64,000 nt of DNA from Arabidopsis thaliana (taxonomy: Eukaryota > Streptophyta > Magnoliopsida > Brassicales > Brassicaceae): contig NC_003070.9 of NCBI RefSeq assembly GCF_000001735.4, positions 5,766,001 through 5,830,000 of the forward strand. Reading direction: 5' to 3'. Under the pieces are notes generated by a model. That model saw only the letters and a program-made list of their open reading frames with translations, was not told the DNA's origin and made no database searches. Shown piece after piece: positions 1 through 12,327 of this stretch (its first letter is position 1; every line of letters starts with the position of its first letter). A program made the position numbers and the translations under genes.

Positions 1-1370
1 TCTTATGATAAACAACTATTAAAGTTTCCCTAAAAAAAAAAACTATTAAAGTTCAAAATTCGAAAACCAAGAGACGATCTCGTATTTTATCATCATGTCA
101 ACATCTCAAGAGACGTATATACTGTGTTAAATTGTTTAAACAATGGATCAATACTCAAACAAAAATCACTTGGTTCTGATTTTTAAAATTTGAAAAATGA
201 CGAGAACTATTACACCTTTTATTTTGATTTTGATTAGATAAACTAAAGTCCACATTGCATGAAGACAGGTAACCACGTTTGTGCTTATTTATGTATATAT
301 GTTTTAATATTAAGAGACTGACTCAAAATTGTCCTTTATATTTCTTTGTTTTTTTTCACTTTTAAGAAATATCTAGTTTACAATTTGATATATATGTTGT
401 TGTTTTCGTCTTGCTTCAATCATTATAAATGAGTAACATTATTAGCTATTACGTGTCTTTTGCGCGTCGAGGTTTTCGCATAATGCATACTAATGAATGA
501 GATCACATGTTGTGCAAAAATGATCATAAATTTGTATATATGTATCTCTATTATATGCATGTATAAGAATTACGAATTAAATAGGTGATGGAAACCTAAA
601 CTAATAAGTGTTAGTTCCAAAAATAAAAAAATTATATGACCAGAGCTTGATTAACGGTGTAATAGACTGACTAACCATTGGATGTGACTAATCATTATTA
701 CGCATTTTACTTTGCTTGAAAGAAAAGCTTCCAATAATTAATAACTCAATCAACAAAATAAAACAACACTTCTGGCGTGAGGAAAGACCTATGAAAATCG
801 TACCCAATATATATGTGGCCGACTTAACTTAGCAAAGGATTAAACAAAAAAAAAAAGAGATGTTGACAAATCCAATCACCAACTATCAAATTTGATATTG
901 AAAACATTACCGAACAGAGTTATGATCACAATAGTTTATAATCCAACATGTTTGTGTCTTATTGACCAGAAAAAAAATAAAAAAAAATTCAAGAGTGTTT
1001 TGCAAAATAAGACAGTAAAATTTACATTTCCAGTGAACAAAATGGATTACAAGTGAGTAATTAACAGAATTTAGATAGTTTTAATTCAATAATTTAAGGA
1101 ATGTTATAAAATAGAAAGACCAACAAATGATACAAAGGTTAGGTGGAAAGAAGATTAAGGGGGTAATGTTACATAGTTTATCAAATGATTAAATGTTTTC
1201 AAATGATGATTAAATACAGTTTTGTAATGTCGACACATTATTTTTTTTCTTAAATTCACATCTTTGTTTTCATTTCTTCTCTTGTTAAAAAAAAAAGTAC
1301 AGAGTGTTTCTTCTTCTTCCTCTTTGTATCAGTTTGGTAGACATTTTTTTAAAAAACTTAGCCCTTTTAG
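1..1370. other. Intergenic, AT-rich, no gene seen
   Basis: Very AT-rich with frequent stops in all frames. No coding pattern, tRNA or transposon terminus was found. The right end, from about 1264, passes into the probable promoter and 5' leader of the next gene. Confidence 0.6.
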
Positions 1371-1505
1371 AGAGAGAAAGAGAGAGAGGAAAAGGAAGAG
1401 GAGAGAGAAAGAGAGAGAGACTGAGACAACTCATCAGTTGTTGCGGCTCAAAGAGAGATCGAGATCGAGATCCACACGACGGAGACGAGAGAGAGAGAGA
1501 GAGAG
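1371..1505 (+). repeat. GA-rich purine tract in probable 5' leader of SHOU4L
   Basis: A run of GAGA/GAGAA repeats interrupted by short non-repeat pieces. It lies about 0.8 kb upstream of the SHOU4L ATG. A plausible 5'-leader intron (donor after 1641, acceptor AG at 2206-2207) would join this exon to the ATG exon, so the tract is probably transcribed. Short open frames here are low-complexity Arg/Glu/Ser stretches and are not counted as genes. Confidence 0.55.
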
Positions 1506-2279
1506 CTCAACGGTGATGGGATCTTGGCTTCCCCAGTATTGCTTCCTCTTCATCTTCTACTGTCACTCCCACAATACCAATCACTTTTCCTGATATCGTT
1601 AGCTGCATTTTCTCCGAAACTCACTCTCTTCTCCTACTCAGGTTCCAATCCACCTCTTGTCATTTTCCCAGATTCGATTTTCCTCTGCTTGATCGTGTTT
1701 TTCCAATTTCATTTCCACCTGGTTCCAATTTTGGGGCTTTGTTAAAAATGGTGATCTAGATTTCCGATTTTGGTTGTTTTACTTGAAATGGAAACTGAGA
1801 GAACTCCTTTCTTTGATGTGATTGTGATGCTGCGTTGAATTTATCTTTAGTTTTTTTTCTGTTCATTCAGATTTTTCTATAAATTGGGTTATTTAGAATT
1901 GAACTAGACAAAACCTGGTTACCGCAAAAATCGCTGGTAGAAACTTAGAGATCTGAGCCTATAGTTAGTGGTCCTCTTTAGTAATACAAATGGCTGAGTT
2001 ACTCACTTCTGGCTGCTAGCCTTGTAGTTGTCGGCATAGGTCTTTGATGCTGTTTCTGATTTGTGGTATTGCCCATTGTTTCACCTGTCACAATCTTTAA
2101 TCTGACGAGGACTTTTTCTTCATTATTTTAATCTTGTTATGTCTATATACATGTGAAGCAGTATGCATTTGGCTCATTTCTCACTTCTTCCTCTCCTGTT
2201 TCTCTAGGATTTGAACTTCTTACGTTTTGAACCCGGCTGCTCAGAGTAACTTGCTCTGGTTTTTCTTTAAATCACCAAA

Positions 2280-4183
2280 ATGGGTTCGAGATACCCATCT
2301 CATCAGCTCAGCAATGGGCTATTTGTGTCTGGTCGGCCTGAGCAACCCAAAGAAAGGGCTCCAACTATGAGTGCAGTAGCCATGCCTTACACTGGTGGTG
2401 ATATCAAGAGATCAGGAGAATTGGGGAAGATGTTTGATATTCCAGCAGATGGGACTAAGTCCAGGAAGTCTGGTCCCATACCAGGTGCTCCTTCAAGGTC
2501 TGGCTCATTTGCAGGAACTGCACAATCAGGTCCAGGTGCTCCTATGGCCACTGGCCGTATGTCTGGCTCTTTAGCTTCTGCTGGCTCTGTTTCAATGAAG
2601 AAAACGAATTCCGGACCATTATCTAAGCATGGAGAGCCTTTGAAGAAATCATCTGGCCCTCAATCTGGTGGTGTAACTCGCCAAAATTCTGGTTCTATTC
2701 CTATTCTTCCAGCTACAGGTCTCATTACCTCTGGGCCTATTACATCAGGCCCTCTGAATTCATCTGGGGCTCCCAGGAAGGTTTCTGGTCCACTAGACTC
2801 TTCTGGTTTGATGAAGTCACATATGCCTACTGTTGTCCACAACCAGGCGGTAACTACCCTTGGTCCAGAAGATGACTTTTCCTGCCTGAAGAGCTTTCCA
2901 AAGCCTGTGCTGTGGCTGGTTGTTCTTATATTCATTATGGGGTTCCTTGCTGGAGGCTTCATTCTTGGTGCAGTTCACAACCCAATTCTCCTTGTTGTTG
3001 TCGCCATCTTGTTCACAGTTGTTGCTGCACTTTTCATTTGGAATATTTGTTGGGGAAGACGTGGTATCACAGATTTCATTGCTCGTTATCCTGATGCTGA
3101 TCTTAGAACTGCCAAAAATGGTCAACACGTGAAGGTCACTGGGGTAAGCATCCATGCGCGTCTTACAATTGACTGTTTTTTGGCTTCTCCTTCTGCTACT
3201 TGTCTACTTGCCAGGATGTATATTCGGTCTCTGATCATACAGTAACTATATGACTGCAACTGGGAGAAGGCTATTGCTTTTTTGCATGTGGCCTTTGATA
3301 AACTAATAACAAGCATAGTACTACTTAGTTGAAATAGTGGAATAGAACATGTTTTGGATGGATATTGTAATGCATTTGTAATCTTGGCTTGTTATGTTTA
3401 TGACCTTGATTCTTGTTTTATTGTTTGAAGGTGGTAACTTGTGGTAATGTACCGCTTGAGTCATCCTTCCACAGAGTTCCCAGATGTGTGTACACATCGA
3501 CATGTCTATATGAGTATCGTGGATGGGGTTCGAAACCAGCCAATTCTTCCCATCGTCACTTCACATGGGGACTGAGATCATCAGAGGTTAGTGATTCCCT
3601 TCCCAATATTTTCGTTTTGACAGAGGAAATGTTATATTATCTTCCTCAACCCATCAAAACACTTCGTTGTAATGTTATGTTGCAGAGACATGTGGTGGAC
3701 TTTTACATCTCTGATTTCCAGTCTGGGCTCAGAGCCTTAGTCAAAACCGGAAGCGGTGCAAAGGTAACACCTCTTGTAGATGATTCTGTTGTCATCGACT
3801 TCAAGCAAGGAAGCGAGCAAGTGTCTCCCGATTTTGTACGATGGTTAGGCAAGAAGAATCTAACAAGCGATGATCGAATAATGCGGCTCAAAGAAGGGTA
3901 ATGAACAAGCACTTCATTAACAACTCCTAAAGTAATAAAAACTTAACAGAAGCTTCGATCCTGATACTCGATGCTGGGTTTCAATTTCAGGTATATAAAA
4001 GAAGGAAGTACAGTGAGTGTGATTGGAGTGGTGCAGAGAAACGATAATGTGTTGATGATAGTTCCATCATCAGAGCCACTAGCAGCTGGTTGGCAATGGA
4101 GGAGATGCACATTCCCAACAAGTCTTGAAGGAATAGTATTGAGATGTGAAGACTCATCCAATGTTGATGCCATACCGGTTTGA
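2280..4183 (+). CDS. SHOU4L: SHOU4-like membrane protein, regulator of cellulose synthase exocytosis (At1g16860)
   Basis: Four coding exons: 2280-3143, 3431-3586, 3686-3897 and 3991-4183, in frame throughout, giving 474 residues. Residues 1-200 are Ser/Gly/Pro-rich and repeat the tripeptide SGP many times. Two hydrophobic segments follow at about 209-231 and 235-258, the second ending near NICWG. The rest is a soluble C-terminal domain. I recognise this as the SHOU4/SHOU4L family, plasma-membrane proteins reported to restrain exocytosis of cellulose synthase complexes; older annotation calls it 'ubiquitin-specific protease C19-related', for which I see no catalytic Cys/His boxes. The ATG follows a probable 5'-leader intron (1642-2207). 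Its 3' end faces mS29. Confidence 0.88.
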
Positions 4184-4963
4184 GTCATCATCATCATCAT
4201 CACCAACATCCTAGTTTGGGTTCATTAAATATTTTTCATGAATCTGGAAAAAATGTGATCTTGCTGGTGGGTTCGTTTGGTGGTGGTTGTAGTGTTATTT
4301 TCTTTCCTTTTAATTCTCATTAAAATTTTTCTTTTGGGTCTCCGAGTTATTACGGTTAGGATGGTGATGCTTGGAGGGTGTGGTTTCATTTTCCTAAGAT
4401 GAGCTAATTGTTTTTTCTTCTCATTCTTCTTCTTCGCCTTTTGGTTTGTATAGCTCTTCATGTCTATTCTTTTTCAATAGAACTTGTGTACTTTTCTCAA
4501 TGTGTTATGTTATGTCTAAATTTTTCCTTTTTGTGAAAACAAACATCAATTTGGTGTTCTTTTTAAACCTATTTGGCTATCTTCTATGCTATATGGTTTT
4601 GGTGTAATCATAACTCCGCACAATAAATATGCAGTTCCGCAATTTCTTCCCATCAATTGCCTGTTTTGTGAGTGATTCTTTCACTCTTTCACAACTTTTT
4701 ATTTTTGCATAACATTGTTATCAACTCGAGCGATAATAAATGAGAGGCACTGATTTTATTAGAAAGAAATTTAGGTCCAAAAACCAGTGTTTTACAGACA
4801 ACAAGGAAACCTAAAACTACAAACTCAAACAACAAAAATCTTCCTTTAATTCAGAAAGGTCAATGAAAAGAGTTTCTCTCCCAAACTAACGGGATAACTT
4901 AAAACACCAGAAAAGGCGACAAATCAAGATCACAATCTATTTTGTTTGTTTGTATATTGTTCC
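4184..4963. other. Convergent 3' flanks of SHOU4L and mS29
   Basis: About 780 bases between two convergent stop codons. The left part is T-rich 3' UTR-like sequence ending near 4500. The right part (about 4740-4963) should be the 3' UTR of the minus-strand gene. No additional gene was seen. Confidence 0.5.
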
Positions 4964-7157
4964 TCAACGCATGAAAGGGGCTAACCAACGCATCTCTGCT
5001 CCATTTCCATTTGCCAGATAGTATATCTTCTTCCAGTTTTCTTCGTTGAATACTTCACGCCGAACTAGTCTTTGCCTGAAACAATACCATATTGAACGTT
5101 CGTGAAATCGATATTCGGTTTAGGCCCATACACATGTCAAGTAGATAGACTCAATAATGAACTATAACTAAAAAACGGGTCTGATCAGTTGAGAGGAGGA
5201 TTACAGAGCTGAGTACTATTAAAATTGGTTTCATGTTAACTCACCGAAGGTAGTAATAGCAGACAGCTTCTGCTTCATCCAAAGAATAACGTGGGAATTG
5301 CTGACGAGCATCAACTGGAACATCTGGCAAGTCTTTGCGTAGTTTTCCTACTGCTGTTGAATGTGAGAATGCACCCACCATCATATCTTCATGCATCATG
5401 CTTCTGAAAGCATTCACCTGCCAAAAGAATTGAGTTAATTGCGATTTTTGTTTTCTGGATCATAAATCAATTTGGAAGAAAAATTCACCGTTGTAAGTTC
5501 TCTGGCATGTATAGGTCGGCAAGAACGCGGTGTTACGGGCTCTTCAAACTCGCTGAATGTAAACCAACTGTTATACTGAAAGACAAGTAAACAACAAGAA
5601 ACAAGCAGCATTAGCTCTAGTGAAAAAGAGAGAGATTTAAAATAATAGAAGGCGAAATATGGTATCATAAAGGGGAAAACTGGGGACTAACTTGATCGAT
5701 TACAATCAACACTGGTACATCTTTTACAACTGAGAGTTCTTTTCTAAGTCGCACAACGACATTAACAGCTGCATGAGTGCTCTTAATTCCCATTTGCACA
5801 AGGTCATACAGAGTTGAATCCTCGGGAATAGGCATAGCATCTGCTCCTTTCAAGTATCCAACACCCGCACCCTCTCCAAGCACGATAGGATCATGGATTT
5901 TGCACCGTAACTCTCTTAAGCGGGATTCATTGAACTTGACAAAATCCTACAGAAGTTAAGTTTATTAAGAAATGCTGTTAAATAGGAAGAATTCCATTCC
6001 AAAAGAGGAGGCATGTGGAATCTTGCCTTGAGAATATTCTCAGCTTGTAGAGGAGTGTCCCAAAACCCTGTATGTGGATTCTTATAGAAGTAGCCACCGT
6101 GAGTCCAGTCACGTCCTTTTGGTGCATATAAAACTAACCAGCCTTCGTCACGTGCCCAGTGAACAAGCATCGCCAGAGCAATACTCTTTCCACACTTAAC
6201 AGGGCCATCCAAGACAATCTGCTTCTGAAGTTTGACACCTTTTCAGAAAGAAAGAGGAAGCAATGATTATAAATACCTATGGTATTACAGATCCCCGGAT
6301 AAGGGCATATGACAAGCAAGACTTAGCAAACAAATTAGGCTGCTTTCGTTTCAAAGGAAAATAAAAACACACAAAACTGTTAACCATAGAAGAGATCACT
6401 AATCGTGATACTTAGAAATCAACATAACGGAAACAAAGAACACACCTTTACTGTCACTTGGCCACATGGGAGGATCAGCAATGCGTCTAAAATTATCCCT
6501 CAGAGCCAAGTAACTTTTTCTGACAAGCAATGCAGGTCTCCATGATTCATTAAACTCATCTTCAATTCCTGAAGCTAATCCTTCCGGCAGAACTGCTTTC
6601 AGTGCTGCCTCACTATCATTCCCACAATATATATATTACATCAACACACACAAAACGATTCATACAAAATTCTAAAAATAGATAAACAGAAACATAAGGG
6701 AAAGAGAGAATTGAGATTACTCGAATTTGAAGTAGGAGCCAATATCCTTGTGAGTCAGCTGCGATAGTGTAGTATCTTTGGGAGTAAAGAGAGGCCTTCC
6801 ATTAGGACCAACATCTAGAGACGGAATCTTCTCATCATCAGCTAGTCTCTTGGCACGACCCGCTTCAAGGTCGTCTCCACCGGCGGCTCCAAACTCTCCT
6901 TCCTCAGCTCCGGCGGCACCAGGATCGCCGCCTTTAGGTTTGGATTTTTTGCCTTCAGATTTCTTCGTTTTGGTGATTGAAGATTTCGTGCTCTTCGAAG
7001 ATGAAAAGCATCGATGAACGTGATCTAAACTCGGGAAAAGTGTTCCCACGGCGGCTGAAGTCGGAGGTGAGAAATGACAAACGGTATTATTTAGAATCGA
7101 AGACTTCCGATTCAATTTGGCATTCCCGGCGGCGATTCTTAAACCGTACTTCCACAT
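4964..7157 (-). CDS. Mitochondrial small-subunit ribosomal protein mS29 (DAP3-like GTP-binding, At1g16870)
   Basis: Seven exons on the minus strand: 7157-6721, 6612-6446, 6238-6027, 5946-5692, 5575-5489, 5417-5245 and 5075-4964, giving 480 residues. An in-frame ATG at 7190 would add 11 residues. I prefer 7157 because it starts with MWKYGLRIAAG, a basic amphipathic mitochondrial presequence. Residues 213-220 form a P-loop, GPVKCGKS, as in the DAP3/mS29 family, which binds guanine nucleotide in the mitoribosomal small subunit. Residues about 60-100 are Lys/Gly/Ala-rich and probably disordered. Intron 3 is a GC-AG intron (donor GC at 6026-6025). TGGGCY motifs upstream fit a nuclear gene for mitochondrial translation. 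Confidence 0.85.
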
Positions 7158-7795
7158 TTCTCTGGTTCGTATCTCTTGAGTCTGACTCAAGGTTTTAGGG
7201 AGGGATTTGGACGCAAATCTGACGAACCAACGAGAGGGATGAAGCAGCGAGAAAGTGGCAAACTTGTAATTTTCGATATGATGATCACTTTAGCGTTAGG
7301 CCCATTAAACAGTGGGCTGAAGCGTTTGAGATGAAAGTTTGGGCCATAAAGGCCATTACTTATAAAGGATGACGTCATGTTCCATTTAACCTAGTTATTT
7401 GTTTTAGCGCCACCTAATGTTTTAACTAGTCGGTAAAACACTGACCAATAGCATGTCACATCCGATAAAATCGGGGCCAATAGGAATGTGAAGAATTTGT
7501 CGAATTGTGTACTTTTTTAAATTTTAAAAGAAGACAATATTTGGTGGAATTTAAAAAGAAAATGTAAAAGTAGGCAAGGAAAGGGAAAGCAAGAGAAATG
7601 GCGATCTAACGTTGAAGATAATAAGAAGGACGAAACGGGCATTTTTTTTTTGTGTGTGTGTGTCACATCTTTTTTATTATCCTCTCATGGCGGATAACAC
7701 GAGACCTGTCCAAAGGCTCTTCTTCTTCTTCGTCATCACTACTACTACTCCTCTCTAACGTTTTCCTCATTCTTCTTAATTCCGATTTTTGAGTG
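7158..7795. promoter_or_regulatory. Divergent promoter between mS29 and ACR11 with site II-type TGGGCY motifs
   Basis: The 640 bases between two divergent start codons hold AGGCCCA at 7298-7304, TGGGCT at 7313-7318 and TGGGCC at 7340-7345. These match the TCP-bound site II class that is common upstream of nuclear genes for mitochondrial and ribosomal proteins. They sit about 140-190 bases upstream of the mS29 ATG. A GT microsatellite (about 7651-7662) lies near the ACR11 side. Confidence 0.55.
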
Positions 7796-10125
7796 ATGGC
7801 TATGGCCTCTGCTTCTGGTTCTGCTCTTTGCTTCACTGATGCTTCTAGCTCTCTTGCTTTAAGACGCGATTGTGGAGCTCTTTGCTTGCCTCCTAGGACA
7901 GTTACGTTTGGATTTGTCGATAAACCTCTTGTCAATCTCGAGCGATTAAGGTTTTTGTTTTTTGGCTATCTCTTGATGCCTTCTTGAGAATTTGAATTCG
8001 AGCTTCTTTTGGATTGCTTTTTCGATTGTGATCTTAGTTTTGTGCTGATTCGAGTTTCATGAAGTAAATACTGTTTCCGAAACAAATTCTTTTGTAGTGA
8101 ATTTTCTCCACAGATCTCTAAATCCTTAAAAAGCATCTGATACCTTTTTTTAACGATTATCAGAATTTTGTGTTCCGAGTTGCTAATCTTTTTAAAATGT
8201 CCAAATGATTTTATTGCTGGTTATAAATTCGTATCTTTTGCTGGAATTCGATTCAAAGCACAGATTGTTTTGAGCTGATCTTCTACGGATTCAAATACTT
8301 CAATTCAATTCTTTTTTTTTTTTTTCTTCAGATTATCCACTTTGAAGATTAGAGCATCAAATGCTACTGCTGTGGAGGTATGAAAATGAAATGATTACAC
8401 AAGGACACTAGTAATTTGAATAGACTTTTTAAAGTTTATATGTTTTTGTTTTTGATTTTGAAGAATGGAAAGCAAGAAGGAAGTGCTGCTGATTCTGATA
8501 AAGTTCCAACTCCAGTTGTTATAATCGACCAAGATTCTGACCCTGATGCAACCGTTCTTGAAGTTACATTCGGAGATCGTCTTGGAGCTTTACTTGACAC
8601 TGTAAGGAAGGATACCTTCTTCTTACTCACTTGTTGCTAGCTCTGCATAATCGACCAACATTCACAAAAGCTTCTTACTTCCTTTCCTGCTTTTTTGACT
8701 GCTTCTTGATCTGATCAACTTTGCCCTTCTAGATGAATGCGCTCAAAAACTTGGGATTGAATGTCGTCAAGGCAAATGTTTACCTTGATTCTTCCGGCAA
8801 GCACAACAAATTTGCCATTACTAGAGCGTATGTCTTTTCATATCATCAAAGAGTATTTTGAGCTCCAAGAGTCGTTTAGATAGTTAATGTTGCTTTGAAT
8901 CGATTGACTCTGTCAAATAGTTGACTTTAGATTGAGTTTTGAGCTGACTGTAATTGTTGTTACAACAGAGATAGTGGAAGAAAAGTAGAAGACCCTGAAT
9001 TGCTTGAGGCCATTCGTCTCACAGTCATAAACAATCTGCTTGAGTTTCATCCTGTAACTACTTCACATCCTAATATCCTCTCTTTCTATTTTTCCTATAT
9101 CTTGCATAATTTTTTAACTCACACATTGCTTCTCGATGATTTGGATCAGGAATCAAGTTCTCAGTTGGCAATGGGAGCAGCTTTTGGTGTTCTTCCTCCA
9201 ACTGAACCGGTAAAAACCTTAAACTGTGATGCTCTTTTTATAACCTTATCCACTTCTTTTGTATTGCACTAATTCTTCAAGTAGTTAGCATCCTCGAACA
9301 TAAAGGTCAAGACTGCTTGTCGTTTCCTCGGTCACGTACAGATAAGAAACAATAATAGAGAAAACAAAGACTTAACTAATAATCAACATATTTGGATTTG
9401 GCGGGTCAATGTAGAGTACAAGTATTAAACTTCATTATAGTATTAATCACTTTGATGAAGAAGGGAATACCCACGCAACTTCAAAGTAGCTTCAAAATTC
9501 ATTTTCCTTCTTCTGTATTTTGGATTGGGATGTTGACAGATTGACGTGGACATAGCAACACATATAACCATTGAAGATGATGGACCAGACCGCAGGTAAT
9601 GTATACCCATACCTTATCTCAACTCTAGAACCTTATCCAAATGCTTTTATTCTTATGATATATGATCTGATCATTGATCCATAATTATTTGTTGATGATG
9701 CAGTTTACTCTTCATAGAATCAGCGGATAGACCTGGACTATTAGTTGAGCTGGTGAAGATCATTTCAGATATCAGCGTCGCTGTTGAATCTGGAGAATTC
9801 GACACCGAGGTATCTAATAATCCTGTTTTTTAATGTCTAAAACATATACCCTCCGCTATAATATCGCTCTGTTTCTCATGTTGCTTCTTCTTGTTGTATG
9901 TGAAACAAAAAGGGTTTGTTGGCTAAGGTGAAGTTTCATGTAAGCTACAGGAACAAAGCCCTAATCAAGCCTCTCCAGCAGGTTAAAATTCTGAAATTAG
10001 ACTTTTCTCTTTGATAAGTTGAAATGTTTTTACTGAAATGAAATCAAATTTTGTATTTGTAGGTCCTTGCTAATAGTCTGAGGTACTTCTTGAGGCGTCC
10101 ATCAACTGACGAGTCAAGTTTCTGA
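7796..10125 (+). CDS. ACR11: ACT-domain protein ACR11, plastid (At1g16880)
   Basis: Ten exons: 7796-7950, 8332-8377, 8464-8601, 8733-8827, 8969-9053, 9150-9209, 9540-9595, 9704-9809, 9913-9981 and 10063-10125. All phases agree and give 290 residues. The N-terminal roughly 60 residues are Ser/Ala/Arg-rich like a chloroplast transit peptide. Two ACT-type regulatory modules follow: about 86-165 (from [16 protein letters not shown]) and about 194-285 (with [16 protein letters not shown]). Older names call it uridylyltransferase-related, but no nucleotidyltransferase domain is present. The family literature I recall links ACR11 to activation of plastid glutamine synthetase GS2 and stability of Fd-GOGAT. 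A second Met two codons in (7802) is an alternative start. Confidence 0.9.
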
Positions 10126-10549
10126 TTATGCCCATTTTTCAAAATCTCAAGTCTCATTCCTCGTGACTACTATTTTTACCACTTTTTTTTTTTTTTACAT
10201 TTGACCAAAATAAGCTGCTTCATACACCTGTAATAGTAACATTATGCATCATTCATCCAATTTACTTTGATTCACAACCTGTGAAAATCTGATTATCTAC
10301 ACCACTTTATAAAGATTATTATAGAGCATATATAACAAAAACAAAGATCAAAAGCAAGCACAATTGAAGAAAGTTAGATTCCAGATATGGGTAAACGAGT
10401 CTTAGATCCCCCTAGTTATACAAATTCAGAGAGTACAAATCTTTTTCCTCTGTTTTCAGAAAAAGGATTCAGATAAAACCTTGAGATAGAGTTTCACCAT
10501 ATATAATGTTATTTAAATGACAATGATCTTTCTCCATTTGCAGTCTTCT
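10126..10549. other. Convergent 3' flanks of ACR11 and UBC36
   Basis: About 420 bases between convergent stop codons, long enough only for the two 3' UTRs, which may overlap. A poly-T tract lies near 10185. No gene seen. Confidence 0.5.
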
Positions 10550-12327
10550 TTAAGCACCACTTGCGTAAAGACGAGTCCATTCCTTAGCTGCATAAGTTCA
10601 CATTGATATGAGATTACCAGATTAGAGAGGAGAGGAATAAAGTTTTTGTTGCAACTTTTTTGAGTTTTTCGATCGTATTTTATCACCTGTTTCCACAGCT
10701 TCTGCCTCATTGCTCTTCCAATGCTTAGCTATGTTCTCAGACAGAGGATCATCTGGGTTTGGTGCACTTAAAAGAGCTTGGATACTGTTTTTACACGGCA
10801 ATGGAAAATCAGAAAGTGTGAATAATTAAATCTTAATTTCTACAATATTTTGGATTTAGTAGGGAAAGAAGATTCTATGGATATATTCATACCTCAAGAG
10901 CACAGTTCGTATTTGTAGTGCAGGACTCCACTTGTCTTTCAGTATGTCAAGGCAGATTCTTCCAAGCTATATATACATGATAAGTGCAAACAAAACATGA
11001 TCCATAAGTATAAAAGACCATGTGTTTGGTTAGTTATCTTGACAGTAAGAGAAGAAAAGGAAATTTTTCACAACAGACCTTGTCGATGTTAGGATGGTAA
11101 ATCTTGGTGAGAAACCTAACCTGTGTTTCAAATGATATCATCAATAAGACCCATAAACTCTACATCAATGAAGAAACTTGGATACGTTGTCTAATATAAT
11201 ATAAGAAAATACATTCGGAGTAGTCATAACAAAACCAAAATCACCAATCTCATAAACCCATAAATAAAATCCTAGTGTTAAGAGTAGAGAGACATTCACT
11301 TAAAGAGCATTTACCTCCACTTAACAATGTTATGTGGGGTAATCCTAATGTTACCAAAACAAGTGAAACATGAAATGAAAGAAGAAAAACACACAAAAGT
11401 TGAAGCAACTTACCTTGGGAGCTGCCATAGGATATTCTTCAGGCAAAAAGAGCTCCAACTTGAAAACTCCTCCTACAGATTGAGAAGGAAACAAAATTAT
11501 TGGTAAACATCAATTAACAGAAATATGATGATAGATAAAACAGCAGACTTGATTCTGGAAATTCGACTTGGCATTGTGTATTCTAGAACAAATAAAATGT
11601 GTCGAAATGAACTCAAAGGTAGCTTAAAGACTCATCGTTATTCATAACACTACAATCCGAACATGAGCAATCTATGAGACCTAGTAGTACCTAAACGAAC
11701 ATATCCGTTTGTATAAACAAATATAGAGACAGAGCAGAGTCACTACTTGCAGCAGAAACGATAACGATAAATCGTTGAGCAGCATGCATTAAAGAAGAAA
11801 AAGGAAGAAGTAACGATGAGCATCTTTGGGAGATTAAAACAATTTGACTACCTTCATAAGGAGATTGAGTAGGACCAAGAATCATAACATTGAAATATCT
11901 CATATTTTCCTCTGATGGAGACGCACTTATCCCAGGAGCTGCAATTTCGAAAGATATACAACTTAGAATTAAAATCAATAGTTCCAGCTACCAAAACCAA
12001 CTGTTTGAGCTAAAATCAACTGTGAGAAATCAACAAGGATCGAATGAAGTGATGAAATTACCAGGTTCACTAAGCAGACGTTGAGTTTCCTATCAGATCG
12101 AAGAACAAAAAAAAGTCAGATCAAGATGACGAAGATGATATAAGATCGTACAAGCTATCGAAAATTCTTCCCAGTTCTGCTGAGGTATATAATCCGTCGG
12201 TTCCTTCTTCGGATTTCAGATTAGAATTCCCCAAAATGAAACTGAGGGGAGATACGGATCGGAGGATGCTACAGAGGATCGGAAAACTAACCTTGATGAT
12301 TCGTCGGGGAAGATTACTATTGGCCAT
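10550..12327 (-). CDS. UBC36: Ubiquitin-conjugating enzyme E2, Ubc13 type (UBC36, At1g16890)
   Basis: Eight exons on the minus strand: 12327-12292, 12089-12062, 11938-11852, 11472-11414, 11120-11079, 10966-10893, 10784-10687 and 10587-10550, giving 153 residues. The HPN motif (YHPNIDKLG) precedes the active-site Cys89 in GRICLDILK, and the PNPDDPL loop follows, all standard for E2 enzymes. The N-terminus [14 protein letters not shown] and overall length match the Ubc13/UBE2N class, which makes Lys63-linked chains together with a UEV1/MMZ partner in DNA-damage tolerance and signalling. Exon 1 is only 36 coding bases. Arabidopsis has a near-identical sister, UBC35, elsewhere, so the exact paralogue name rests on gene order. 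Confidence 0.92.

Noticed and set aside
1264-1745. Overlapping short open frames before SHOU4L
   Set aside because: Low-complexity translation of the GA/CT-rich leader; could at most act as upstream ORFs.
3144-3245. Continuation of the SHOU4L first exon as an open frame to 3245
   Set aside because: It crosses a good donor (GGG|GTAAGC) and loses similarity to the family; the spliced model gives 474 residues in frame.
9054-9149. Open frame running through ACR11 exons 5-6
   Set aside because: It is intron read-through; splice signals and ACT-domain continuity support removal.
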